Shown here: positions 52,130 to 62,400 of the stretch, in pieces | How the letters are laid out: each line of letters begins with the position of its first letter | Numbering within the stretch: the stretch's first letter is position 1 | DNA from: Saccharomycopsis malanga | Lineage: Eukaryota > Ascomycota > Saccharomycetes > Ascoideales > Saccharomycopsidaceae | DNA length: 64,000 bases | Assembly (NCBI GenBank): GCA_004014935.1 | Contig: CP025321.1 | Span: 1,116,001-1,180,000, forward strand | Reading direction: 5' to 3' | Notes under the pieces: generated by a model | What the model was told of the DNA's origin: nothing | Database searches by the model: none | Seen by the model: the letters and a program-made list of their open reading frames with translations, nothing else | Position numbers and translations under genes: made by a program

Positions 52130-52985
52130 CTTGCCTACACACTCACTACATCACCTACTCTTACAACTAAACGGCTTGTGCCAGTATTTATACAAAACCA
52201 CCAACCGTCAAATGTCTACAAATCATAGATCAACGCTGATCTTTACCATATCTAAATAACTTTAACCATATCTATAATGTCTTGACAATCACATCATCCA
52301 GCCTACAAATGTCACCATCTTAGATAACTGGTTATGGGCGATGGCGACACGTTTGTTCTTAACTCCGAAGATATGTATGAATTTATACAGACAGGCACGA
52401 CTGCGTGGGGCCATCAAGTAATTCCATTCGATTTTTGTCTCAAAACACTGAACAATTGTTGGCAAATCGTGGGCTATACTTTAACGGCATTTTAGACAAA
52501 TATAGTTACTTGCAGGATGGTGCATTATAGTACAGCGCAACGCCTCATCATACAGCAAGAGTCATGGTCAGCCCTTAGCGAGATCTCTACAAGACATTGT
52601 CTTAATGAGCCTGTAAAACAGCCCATAAATGATTAGAGTAATAAACCCGTAATGAATGAAAACTGTGGCTTAAATAGTCCTCGTTTGGTAATTGATCCGT
52701 GTTCAAGTTTCACTGTTTTTACCATTTTTTTTTGCAAAACGGCGAATTAACTATAAAGTATTCACAATTTACGAGTTATCCATAGTTTCCTGTCATGGTA
52801 AGCCGTTTCATTGTGCTGAAATGCTCGGCAGTAGGTATGTGCAATGTATTGGGCGACGTTTAAATGGGCCCAAGGCGGTTGATGTAGTGTGGAATGGGAT
52901 AATTACAGTTTAGTGTTTATTGGCATTTGTAAAAGAAGAATAGAAAAGCAAAAAAGATGTAAAAAATATTCAAATGAACAGGAAG
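52130..52985. other. permease upstream region
   Basis: No gene seen. There is a GC-richer patch near 52330-52400 (GGGCGATGGCGACACG) within about 270 bp of the permease start. The rest is AT-rich. Confidence 0.35.
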
Positions 52986-52989
52986 GAAA

Positions 52990-53131
52990 GCAAACTGAAG
53001 ATATATTTATTGTTGAAAGCAAACCGAAGATATACTTGTTGTTGAAAGCGAACAGAAGATATACTTATTGTTGAAAGCAAACAGAAGATATATTTATTGT
53101 TGAAAGCAAGCAGAAAATATACTTATTGTTG
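52990..53131. repeat. 28-bp minisatellite
   Basis: Five units of GAAGATATACTTATTGTTGA then AAGCAAAC. Substitutions only; the period is kept. Confidence 0.9.
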
Positions 53132-53139
53132 TAATTTTT

Positions 53140-53346
53140 TTGTTTTTATTGAAGAAATATTTCCTTTCGTTCAAGAACAGTGTCCTGCGAACGAATGATT
53201 ATGAAAAACTTTTTGAACTGCTTTTGTCTGATTTGTCAGTTCACCTACTAGATACTATAACCAGATTATCTCAACAATTCTCTATACATCGACCTACTAA
53301 AAAGCCTTCACGCCCCCGAGATTCAATTAAGCATTTACAATCATAG
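53140..53346 (+). pseudogene. short coding-like stretch without a start
   Basis: An open stretch of 68 codons with no ATG at its head, reading NSVLRTNDYEKLFELLLSDL then LDTITRLSQQFSIHRPTKKP. Codon use looks more gene-like than the flanks. Not recognised; possibly a remnant. Confidence 0.25.
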
Positions 53347-53367
53347 CTATTGACCATTTCTATTCAA

Positions 53368-53440
53368 TGAATATTCAGAGAGCACGTATATAAAGCTGAA
53401 ATTTACTGGGATCGAGATGTATGATATTATACGAATATTC
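53368..53440 (+). mobile_element. SINE-A 3' tail fragment
   Basis: GAGAGCACGTATATAAAGCT, GAAATTTACTGGGATCGAGA and TGTATGATATTATACG. Confidence 0.5.
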
Positions 53441-53625
53441 ACTTTATAAGCATTATGAGCCCGTATACCCGTTAAGAGAGGCTTTAAGCAATAGGGTATC
53501 TTAACCCCGTGAATCTCGCCTAATATCACGATTTTGCCATATAGCGAAGAGCATCTCCAGCAGATGTCTGAGTTGTTGATACCTTTGGACTAGTGAGGCA
53601 AACTGTAGGTGTTGACGCTTCAGAT

Positions 53626-54729
53626 ATGGTTGACTGGCGGAATTTTGCATTTTGGCAACGCCGAGAAGGACATAATGAAGATGAGGTTCAAATCATAGAA
53701 GAAGATGAGATATCTATTGATGACGGCACAATAGAGGATTCTCAAGCAAATAATGATAGTGAAAATGAGTCTAGTGGTAACGCATCATCACAAGATGAAA
53801 TGGATCCAAGTTTACGAAGACAAATCCAACTACAATTCCAGCGAGAATTTGTTAGATCATTCCGATATCATAGAGATCGAGTGATGAGACGTAGCAATGG
53901 ACAAGCAGCTCTGAACGAGCTGAATGAACCGAATGATCAAAACGATAATGTTGAGGAAACCCCAAATAATGTAGACCAACAAGCCAATCCTCAGGATCCC
54001 AATGTTAGTCCTGCCACTGCGTTTTTCTCAGAACTTATAGATATGATCGGATTTTTGATCATTCCCATCGTTATTCTCCGTATTGTAAAAAATCTCATAA
54101 ACTGCGTAACCTTTTCCAGCGATTACATCCTTGATATTAATAACTATTTCAATGTACCTGTGGAAATCCTACTCAATAATGACGTCAGTTTTGCTGATGT
54201 GGTTCTCAGTAACGTCTCCACAATTCCCCGGCTTCTCAACAGCACCCCAACGCTCAATAGAATTAACAATACCAACAGTAGAATCGTTCCCAGTATTTTA
54301 CAGAGCGCCTTTGATACCTTTGCTAACAGCAGCATAACTGCTCCCAAGCCAGTATCTGCTGTTGGTTTGGCTAACAATTCAGGAAGAGCTTATTTAACGC
54401 CAGAATTTCTTCAAAAACTACCGAAATTGAGGAAAAATGCACTCGTATTCGATTTGGGTAACCACAAGTTTATTCTTCTCAATAGCTTGCTTATGAAGTT
54501 CTCAAACGCATTTCTTGTCAACTTTCCAAACTTCTTCAGCACATTTCCCACTGTTCTCAAACTTGTCAGCATCACATTCTATCTCCTTTACTCGTTGGTT
54601 TCTTCCAGTTATTTGATCTCCAGTTTTATGTTCTATTCAATTTGCTTCATGTTGCTTTCTGTTCGTAAATGGTACGAGCTTGACCAGTTTTTCCTCAAAA
54701 TCTTGCAAGAAGGTAATGGTGTTTTTTAA
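53626..54729 (+). CDS. orphan membrane protein with acidic N-terminus
   Basis: The protein has 367 residues from the ATG at 53626; the frame is open 18 codons further up but has no earlier ATG. Residues 1-70 are strongly acidic (MVDWRNFAFWQRREGHNEDE, then many Glu/Asp/Ser). A basic RRQIQLQFQREFVRSFRYHR segment lies near 75-94, and an Asn-rich linker follows. Membrane-like segments are near 140-160 (FFSELIDMIGFLIIPIVILR), and two or three near the C-terminus (VLKLVSITFYLLYSLVSSSY; LISSFMFYSICFMLLSVRKW). It is unrecognised. Strong Asn/Ser content and an isolated position suggest a lineage-specific gene of the ER or another internal membrane; that is inference. Confidence 0.6.
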   Translation: MVDWRNFAFWQRREGHNEDEVQIIEEDEISIDDGTIEDSQANNDSENESSGNASSQDEMDPSLRRQIQLQFQREFVRSFRYHRDRVMRRSNGQAALNELNEPNDQNDNVEETPNNVDQQANPQDPNVSPATAFFSELIDMIGFLIIPIVILRIVKNLINCVTFSSDYILDINNYFNVPVEILLNNDVSFADVVLSNVSTIPRLLNSTPTLNRINNTNSRIVPSILQSAFDTFANSSITAPKPVSAVGLANNSGRAYLTPEFLQKLPKLRKNALVFDLGNHKFILLNSLLMKFSNAFLVNFPNFFSTFPTVLKLVSITFYLLYSLVSSSYLISSFMFYSICFMLLSVRKWYELDQFFLKILQEGNGVF

Positions 54730-55059
54730 TTTTGTTTTCTCTTCACATGGGCCTGACTATATACTTTTATAGTTTACATGATCATAAGTGTTGATGGTTT
54801 TACTAGTTGTCACCTATGTTAGTAGTTATTTTTATGTAGAGTAGGATTTTTGATTATCTGAATCTAACTGTCCTTTATTTGTATTAATGTCAATGAAAGA
54901 TCTTGTAATGGAAATAAAAATAATAATATCTTTTCACGAGAAATGAAACAAGGCAAAAGAGCACTCTTACGAGTCTACAGTATGGTCTGGAATTTTGATT
55001 AACTCTCCCGAATCACTAATTCCTTTGATTTAAACTTTTACTTGGCCTAACATTAGAAC
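54730..55059. other. 3' flank, no gene seen
   Basis: AT-rich sequence; nothing recognised. Confidence 0.35.
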
Positions 55060-55200
55060 AACAATAATACTACTACTACTACTAATAATAATAATACTAA
55101 TACTACTACTACTAATAATAATAATACTAATACTACTACTACTAATAATAATAATACGAATACTAATACTACTAATAATAATAATACTAATACTAATACT
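55060..55200. repeat. mixed (TAA/TAC)n microsatellite forming a SINE-A tail
   Basis: Alternating blocks of TACTACTACTAATAATAATA and TACTAATACTAA over about 140 bp. It leads directly into the SINE-A copy on the minus strand. Confidence 0.9.
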
Positions 55201-55455
55201 ATCATATATTTTGCCCAGTACATCAGTTAGGTATAAAGGGACTTGGTAAAACTCGGTGGGGAAAACCCAATCATGTCCTGTTGATTATAATTTTCTCGCC
55301 CAACTGGTTGAAAGTAAGCACTAGACTTTGATCTAGGCCGTGTTTCAGACGGTTGCACTTGCTTGCTCAGCATTGTAAAAAGTGGTGTATGTTTGGGAAT
55401 CGAAAACGTGCCTATTATGTCGCTCTTCTCTTCTACCAAAGGCCCAGTGGTTTTA
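55201..55455 (-). mobile_element. SINE-A copy
   Basis: Plus-strand view: CATATATTTTGCCCAGTACA, GGGACTTGGTAAAACTCGG, GCCCAACTGGTTGAAAGTAA, GATCTAGGCCGTGTTTCAGA, CAGCATTGTAAAAAGTGG and a diverged B box GGGAATCGAAAACG, ending AAAGGCCCAGTGG. Confidence 0.78.
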
Positions 55456-55760
55456 CAACAATGTTTAAATGAAATATTTTGAGATTTATTTGGATAAATC
55501 TGCTTGATACTTGTTTATTAACACGCAAATGCAAACTTATATAGAGTTGAATTATGATTAGATGTAACCAAAGAATAAGCAGTGGTTAATGACAAGACTT
55601 GGAAAAAATAGAATTAGAAGCACACATTGATGCTTTTACAATAATGAGATTCTGTCTGGAACATTAAAACAGGCTTCTTTGTACATAGTTGACTGGTATT
55701 TCTACAGCTATCAATATACAACTATAAATATAAATCAGCAACGTAAGACACTAGACCAGG

Positions 55761-57413
55761 TTAAAAAATAAACTGCAAGTTTACATCGATTGGATGGGAA
55801 CTGGTCAATTGTGGTTTCTGCTGGTATTTGCCGGCCAAAACTTCTCTTGTGTTTTGCAACAAACTCAAAAAAGACTGGCGTTTTCCGGAATTCATGACTT
55901 TTATAAAAGCATAGGACATTGCGCCGGTAGCTTGGCCGCCTTCGCTGGCATCAGCACTGGTTTGGTCATCTTTACAGCCACTCAACATGATGACATCAGC
56001 AGGACTTGTTTTTGTTTGTTTAGTTTTCTTCAATGCGGTATTGTTGGAGCCTTCCATGAAGGTGCCCACAGCATCAAAAGCTTTGGTGAGGGCACTCAAC
56101 TTGTCGCCGGTAATGTAAGAAGTGACAGCACTGAGCAAGCCTTCGCCTGCTTCGGCAGCCACATTGGGTTCTTTCTCGACACCTTTGGTGGAATATGTGT
56201 AAGGCAAGTCAAGAATAGAGCCAGAATGACAGCAATCAAACAATGCAGTCAACCGACAGCCAGGAGGCAAAGGTCTGACCATGATTTCGTGCATGACATC
56301 ATCAATGATTTCGCCTGCACTTTCAAAGTCCATTGGGTAGATACACTCGTCGTATCCGTCATATTCATCACCGTCCTGATCTTCCACTTGGCCACCGTGT
56401 CCAGAGTAATGGAAAAACAAAGAGTCACCGTCCTCTGCACCTTTGACGAGCCATCTCATGGCATCAATGATGTTCTGTTTCTTTGGGAGCGCACGGACAT
56501 TTGACTGGTCGTCCGTAAGGATGACAATATCGCTTTTATTATAGCCGTGTTGCTGCAAAAACCGCGACACATTGTTGACATCATTGATACATCCACGCAA
56601 TTGGTTCTTGGTGCCAATATAGTTGATTCCTATCAATAGAGCTTTCCGCTTACCAGTACAGGAAGAATACTTGTAATTGTATCCTTGGACTTGCGAGGAA
56701 AACTGCTGTGGATTGTGCGAAGGAGCCTGGACATTGTACGCTTCTTGAATGTACACATCATGGTCGTTTTCTTCAAATACAGAAACAGAATTGGCTTGCT
56801 CCTGAACCTGCTCTTGGGTCCATCCAGGAGGAGGCCCAGGAGGCCTTTGATAGCTCGATTGTGATGACAGATCGAAATTTCCAAACTCGGAATAATTGTG
56901 AGGACGCGTATTATGTGTATTGTTGCCTACATTGAATCCTGGAGGTGGTCCATTTGGTCTTGAATAAGAATCATATGAATTGTTTGATTCATGTCTTTCA
57001 TATCCATGGGATTCATGTCTTTCATATCCATGGGATTCATGTCTTTCATATCCATAGGATTCTGGTGGCCTTTCATAAGATGGTCTTTCATATCCATAGG
57101 ATTCTGGTGGCCTTTCATAAGATGGTCTTTCATATCCATGGGATTCTGGTGGTCTTTCATAAGATGGTCTTTCATAACCATGGGATTCTGGTGGTCTTTC
57201 ATAAGATGGTCTTTCATATCCATATGATTCTTGCGGTCTCTCGTATGATTCTTGCAGTCTTCCATATGAGTCTTGCAGTCTTCCATACGCAGATTGTCCT
57301 CCATAGGTAGCACCACCTTGGCCTGGAAAACCACCGCCTTGATAATGTCTTGAACGTCTATCATCCTCATCGTCCTCACGTCCTGGAGGTGGTCCACTTG
57401 GTCGTCCCCACAT
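55761..57413 (-). CDS. MCA1: Metacaspase Mca1/Yca1
   Basis: The protein has 550 residues (S. cerevisiae Mca1 has 432). Residues about 1-250 form a Pro/Gly/Gln/Tyr-rich prodomain with tandem repeats: first 14-residue units of the type ERPSYERPPESHGY, then 8-residue units YERHESHG. The caspase-like p20 region starts at KRKALLIGINYIGTKNQLRG. The catalytic dyad is His339 in HYSGHGG and Cys395 in LFDCCHSGS. The acidic segment QVEDQDGDEYDGYDECIYP is the Ca2+-responsive region of the family. Known role: Ca2+-dependent Lys/Arg-specific cysteine protease in protein quality control and stress-linked death. The prodomain is longer and more regular than in S. cerevisiae. Confidence 0.97.
   Translation of the reverse strand: MWGRPSGPPPGREDDEDDRRSRHYQGGGFPGQGGATYGGQSAYGRLQDSYGRLQESYERPQESYGYERPSYERPPESHGYERPSYERPPESHGYERPSYERPPESYGYERPSYERPPESYGYERHESHGYERHESHGYERHESNNSYDSYSRPNGPPPGFNVGNNTHNTRPHNYSEFGNFDLSSQSSYQRPPGPPPGWTQEQVQEQANSVSVFEENDHDVYIQEAYNVQAPSHNPQQFSSQVQGYNYKYSSCTGKRKALLIGINYIGTKNQLRGCINDVNNVSRFLQQHGYNKSDIVILTDDQSNVRALPKKQNIIDAMRWLVKGAEDGDSLFFHYSGHGGQVEDQDGDEYDGYDECIYPMDFESAGEIIDDVMHEIMVRPLPPGCRLTALFDCCHSGSILDLPYTYSTKGVEKEPNVAAEAGEGLLSAVTSYITGDKLSALTKAFDAVGTFMEGSNNTALKKTKQTKTSPADVIMLSGCKDDQTSADASEGGQATGAMSYAFIKVMNSGKRQSFLSLLQNTREVLAGKYQQKPQLTSSHPIDVNLQFIF
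56990..57240. repeat. coding tandem repeats in the MCA1 prodomain
   Basis: 42-bp units (14 residues) at about 57060-57230 and 24-bp units (8 residues, GGATTCATGTCTTTCATATC on the plus strand) at about 56985-57055. Units are nearly identical at the nucleotide level, pointing to recent expansion. Confidence 0.9.
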
Positions 57414-57959
57414 TGTGCTTCACTAAACTTCCAACTGCTTTATAACCAAACTATACAAATGAACAGAAACCCCTGTGCCCTTTATATAGCCTTCTCTAGA
57501 AAAGTGTCCTTTAACCATCACCTTCCTTATGTGAAACAGTCATGTGCCAAGTGTAAGAGACTCGTTCATACACGTGGAAGCCGTCTAGTACTTTCCATAC
57601 GATAGTCATTGGAAAGGGTATATATACCCCTTTACAGCAGAATCACCAGCCAATGGTTTGGATATTAGTAATAAGACCAATCAATGGTTTGGGGAACAAA
57701 AAATAACGTAATGGCAACAAAAATTACCATTAGATAGACAACTAAGAATTACTGGATAATTATAATAAACATCTACCACTGGGCAACACTGCCACCTCCC
57801 TTTTTTCATTGTTTTATGAGTCTAGACAGTCCTCAGGATATTCGATTACCTTTCAGGTATTTCACTGTTTTAACCACTATTTAAGACTCTATTTCTTCCT
57901 TTATTTTAGTCTTCTCTTATCCTTTTTATATAGTTTGTCTACGTTTTACTCATTCTCCG
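57414..57959. other. MCA1 upstream region
   Basis: Promoter region with no gene seen. A TATATATACCCCTTTA run lies near 57620. Confidence 0.35.
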
Positions 57960-58225
57960 GTCAATACAAACTCATTGTAATATTACAATATGCGCCATGT
58001 TACTTGATAAACACCAATCATGTCTGGTCATTACAACTTGATAGGTTGTAAGTAAGCACTAGGCTTTGGTCTATGTCGTGTTTTGAACAATTACTTGCCT
58101 GTTCAACATTGTAAAAAGCAGCGAGTAAAAGTGTCGTCTTGGGAATCGAACCTGTGTTCCTGTTAGGTCTTAATTTTCTCTTCTCCGACAGCTCGGACCA
58201 CTGGGCCAAATGGCCCAGTGGTAGC
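57960..58225 (-). mobile_element. SINE-A copy with perfect terminal hairpin
   Basis: Plus-strand view: ATATGCGCCATGTTACTTG, ACCAATCATGTCTGGTCATT, GGCTTTGGTCTATGTCGTG, AGCAGCGAGTAAAAGTG and B box GGGAATCGAACC. The element's 5' end is an 11-bp hairpin CCACTGGGCCA / TGGCCCAGTGG (58198-58221). Confidence 0.8.
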
Positions 58226-58498
58226 AGTCAATAATACAGAAATAAATGTTTTATTTTCATTTGTTGCAAAGAAACAATTAATATTAAAGAGCCCTCTGAA
58301 ACCCACAATACCGCCCAAAAAGGTGGTATGAAGCAGAACAACAAGTGCAATTGTACTGATTCTGTTCATATTGTATTAAAAGTAATTGAATATTTAAAAA
58401 AACGCAAATATTAAAATATTACAAAAAGACAGTAGAAAATCATTTATTGATAAAATAAATCAAAACAAAAAGAAATAAACTATATAATTAATTTTTAG

Positions 58499-58669
58499 GC
58501 ATACTTGAATAAGGCATTACAAGAAAAAAGTGTCACAGTTGCAACTTTTACTTTTATGGACATTGCCACTTTGGTTTACAAAGGAACACAGCCCACAATT
58601 GAAAAGCAACTAGACCTGGATGACGAATACACGATCAAGAGCCACCAAGAGGGACAATATCTACTTTAA
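58499..58669 (+). pseudogene. orphan coding-like terminal exon
   Basis: After a possible acceptor TTAATTTTTAG ending at 58498 comes a 56-codon open stretch to a TAA: AYLNKALQEKSVTVATFTFM, then DIATLVYKGTQPTIEKQLDL, then DDEYTIKSHQEGQYLL. It reads as ordinary globular protein and is far less AT-rich than its surroundings. An internal ATG (58556) would give 37 residues. No matching upstream exon was found. It may be a small gene's last exon or a remnant. Confidence 0.4.
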
Positions 58670-59017
58670 AACACCCAAATGTCGAAGGGAGCCAACACAA
58701 TAGTCAGAAGTGCCACCAGAAAGCAAAAAAGTAGAAAAGCACGCCTACATATTGATAAATGAAAGAAGAAGCAAATAAGAACATGACATGTCAATTCACC
58801 GGATATCATGTCTTAGGTTATTTAAGAGAAAATGATACAACAATGGCAAGAACCCTCAAGTTCTGCTGATCATCTAGTCCTATAAACCAGTTATCAATAT
58901 GAACATAACAGAAGCACAGACATGGTTCTACGATAGTTGAAGCTTTGTAACCTATTTGGAAAAGGTTATTAGATACTTAATACAAGCAAAAACCAGGATA
59001 AGAAGCTAAGGTGTGGC

Positions 59018-59235
<218 letters not shown>

Positions 59236-59297
59236 ATTATCATACCAGGTCTTATTCTCTTTTTCAAGATTCCTAAATGTTAACTACCCAACTGACA

Positions 59298-59330
59298 AGT
59301 ACTGACTGGGACTCGAAATATAAGAATACC
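59298..59330 (+). mobile_element. SINE-A 3' tail fragment
   Basis: GTACTGACTGGGACTCGAAA then TATAAGAATACC; only the terminal segment is present. Confidence 0.45.
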
Positions 59331-59344
59331 AATTATGAGCCCGA

Positions 59345-59365
59345 GCTCATCGGAAAAAAATTTTT
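59345..59365 (+). promoter_or_regulatory. PAC and RRPE elements of RRP5
   Basis: GCTCATCG (59345-59352, reverse complement of the PAC core CGATGAGC) directly followed by AAAAATTTTT (RRPE), about 110 bp before the RRP5 ATG. The PAC/RRPE pair is the known signature of yeast ribosome-biogenesis promoters. Confidence 0.7.
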
Positions 59366-59469
59366 TTTTTTTATTTTTTTTTTTTCATAGTGAAAAGTGA
59401 AAAATATATAGACGAATAAATGATTAAGAGAAATACAATAGGACAAGGACTTGACATTTGGACAAAACA

Positions 59470-62400
59470 ATGGTGGTTCAAAAGAGAACGAGTTCGGAAG
59501 CGGTGTTAGGTGACAAGGAGCTGGCCAAGCCGGCGAATTCTCTACTCAAAACGAGTGAGGTGTCGTTTCCTAGAGGTGGGGCATCTGCTTTGACACCATT
59601 AGAAGTGAAACAAGTGGCTAATGAAGCTGCTAGAGATGTTTTATTTGAGTCGCAGCATGACAAAGGGCATGGAGATGATGGCGATGGAGTTCCCAAGAAG
59701 AAGAAGAGAAAAATCAAGAAGGCTGGAAGTAAGACGGCATCTTCTAGCAAAGGAATTGATGACGAAAAGATCACAGTGGATCATCTTAGTTTCCGGAATG
59801 TGACACCAGGGTCATATGTTTTGGGTCAAGTGCAGCAGATCAACAAGTATGATGTTGCCTTGGCATTGCCAGACAACTTGGTGGGTTATATTCCTTTGGA
59901 GAACATTTCTGCGGAGGTTGTCAAGCAGGTTGAAAAGTATGAAGAAAGTGACGGTGAAAACAGCGATGAGGAGCCAGAAGATGAGGAGCCAGAAGCTGAG
60001 GGGCCAGAAGATGGATTTCCTGAGATATCCAAGCTTGTCAAAGTTGGACAATGGCTCAGAGCATTAGTGGTTGAACCTTCGCAGCGAAAGACCAAGAAAA
60101 AGAAGAATAGCAAGAGAATCGAACTCAGTGTTGATCCAATGGTTGTAAATGATGTTTTAGAGGACGGTGATTTGGTGGTGGGCCAGACGGTGCAAGCTTC
60201 GGTGAAGAGTGTTGAAGCACATGGACTTGTTGTCAATATTGGAAAGCATGAGTTGACAGGCTTTGTTTCCAAGAAGGAGTTGGGGAATGGTGGTTATGAC
60301 ATGAAGCAGGTTGCTGTGGGCGCCGTGTTTTTGCTTATAGTGGCCAAGAAACCTGCGAATTCCCGGGTTGTGAGTCTCAAGTTGAGTGGAGCCAAACCGC
60401 ACGAAGCTGTTGAGAAGATTTCATCCTTGGACGCGGTTGTTCCCGGCAACATTGTGGAAGCCATTGTCAACAGTGTTGGCCACCATGGGATGACCTGCAA
60501 AGTGTTTGGCACCATTCCTGCGTCGATGAACCTTCCCAACGCCAATGTGTACAGCCTCAATGGTCTCAAGGACCGGTTTGAGATCGGCAGCAAAGTGAAG
60601 GTGAAGGTTGTGGCCTCGATCACCACAGAAGGAGAGAAAAAGTTGCTTGTCAGCATGTTGCCACATGTCATGGTGTTCAAGTCGGTGCAGAGTGATCCGT
60701 TGGAAGCGTTTCCGGTCGGATTCGCCTTGGATAAAGTGGTTGTCAAGGCCGTAGATGCAAGCTATTTGTATGTAGATTTGGGTGTGGGCAATGTTCTAGG
60801 CCAAGTCCATGTTTCGAGGGTTGCCGGTGGCAAGGACAGCATCAACACCAAGTATTTTGTTGGCTCCCACCATAAGGCCAAAGTGCTTGGTTTCAACACT
60901 GTGGAACACCAGTATGTCTTGACAATGGACCCCAAGTTGTTGGAGCAGAAATACATCAGACCAGTGGACATTCCGGTGGGAGAACTTGTCACCGGGGTGA
61001 TCGAAAAGGTTTCCGGCTCCGAGGGCATCGTCTTGAAAGTGTTTGACACGTTCGAGGCGTTTGTCCACCCAAAACACGTCAGCGACATCAAGTTGGTGTA
61101 TCCAGAACGGAAATACAAGGTCGGGTCCAAGGTGAAGGCGCGCATCTTGAAGATAACTGCCCGGGCCAAGGTGTTGGCCACGTTGAAAAAGTCCCTTGTC
61201 AATTTGAGCGACAAGACCTTGTTGACCGACTACAAGACAATTGCCGTCGGAACTCGGTCTGCTGGCACTGTAGAGGCCATTTTCCCAAACGGCGCCGTTG
61301 TCTCGTTTTTCGGTAACGTCAGAGGCTTTCTTCCAAAGAGTGAGATCAGTGAGACGTTTGTCAAGAACCCTCAGGACTATTTGCGAGTAGCCCATACCAT
61401 TGCTGTGTCGGTGCTTATGGTGGACGTCAACACTCACAAGATGACTGTCAGTTGCAAGACAACCTCGACATCTGATTCCTTGGCCGGCTTGCAAGTCGGA
61501 AAGAGTATTGTCGCTGCTACTGTTGTAGAAAAAACTAAAGACAGCGTAGTGGCCACTGTGGATGAGGCCAAGGGCATTATATATTCGTCGCAATTGTCCG
61601 ACGGCAACTATGAGCAGAACAGACAGCTTTTCAAAAGCATCAAGGTGGGTGACACCCTTGAAACAGTTGTTTTAGAAAAGAATAAAAAAGCAAAGTTGGT
61701 GATCCTCAGTGGTAAACAGTCCTTGATCCAAGACGCTAAGAAAAATAAGCTTCCAGTCGACTACAAAGCTATCCAGAACCTTTCCCACGACGTGGTCTTG
61801 CATGGCTATATCAAGAGCGTCTCTGACAAAGGGTTGTTTGTTGGTTTTGGCGGCAAGTTGGTAGGTTTGGTGTTGAAGAAATATGCCTTGAAGAGTAAAA
61901 ACGACAGTTTGGACGACCATTTCAAGCAACACCAGAGCGTCGAATGCCACTTGTTAAGAACAGATGATGAAAACGAGCGGTTTTTACTCGCTCTCTATAA
62001 CCAAAATTCAAACAAAAAACAAATAACCGACCATGATTCCGATTACAAGTTGCATGTCGGTAATATTGTGCCTGCCAAAATCAAGTCTGTCCATGACAGT
62101 TTTGTCATTGTGGAATTGGTTCAACGTAAAATCGGTTTCTGTTATTTCACAGACGCCTTAACCAACTACGATTCAACTTTGAAAGATGTCTACAAGGTGA
62201 AAAATGTTGTCAATGCCAAGATTCTTTCTAAAGGTCACAAATTCATTGTTTCCCTAAGAAACAACTTTCCTCAAGTAACCGACAAACAAATCAGCTCTAT
62301 CGAGGACATCAAACAAGGTGATGTCCTTCGCGGCTTGGTCAAAAACGTCAATGACAAAGGTGTCTATGTATCTCTCAATTCCGATTTGTTTGCTCTTGTC

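Noticed and set aside
53593-53625. Upstream non-ATG start for the membrane protein at 53626
   Set aside because: The extension has only GTG at its head; yeast nuclear genes use ATG, and a good ATG follows. The same reasoning was applied to BUD13 and RRP5.
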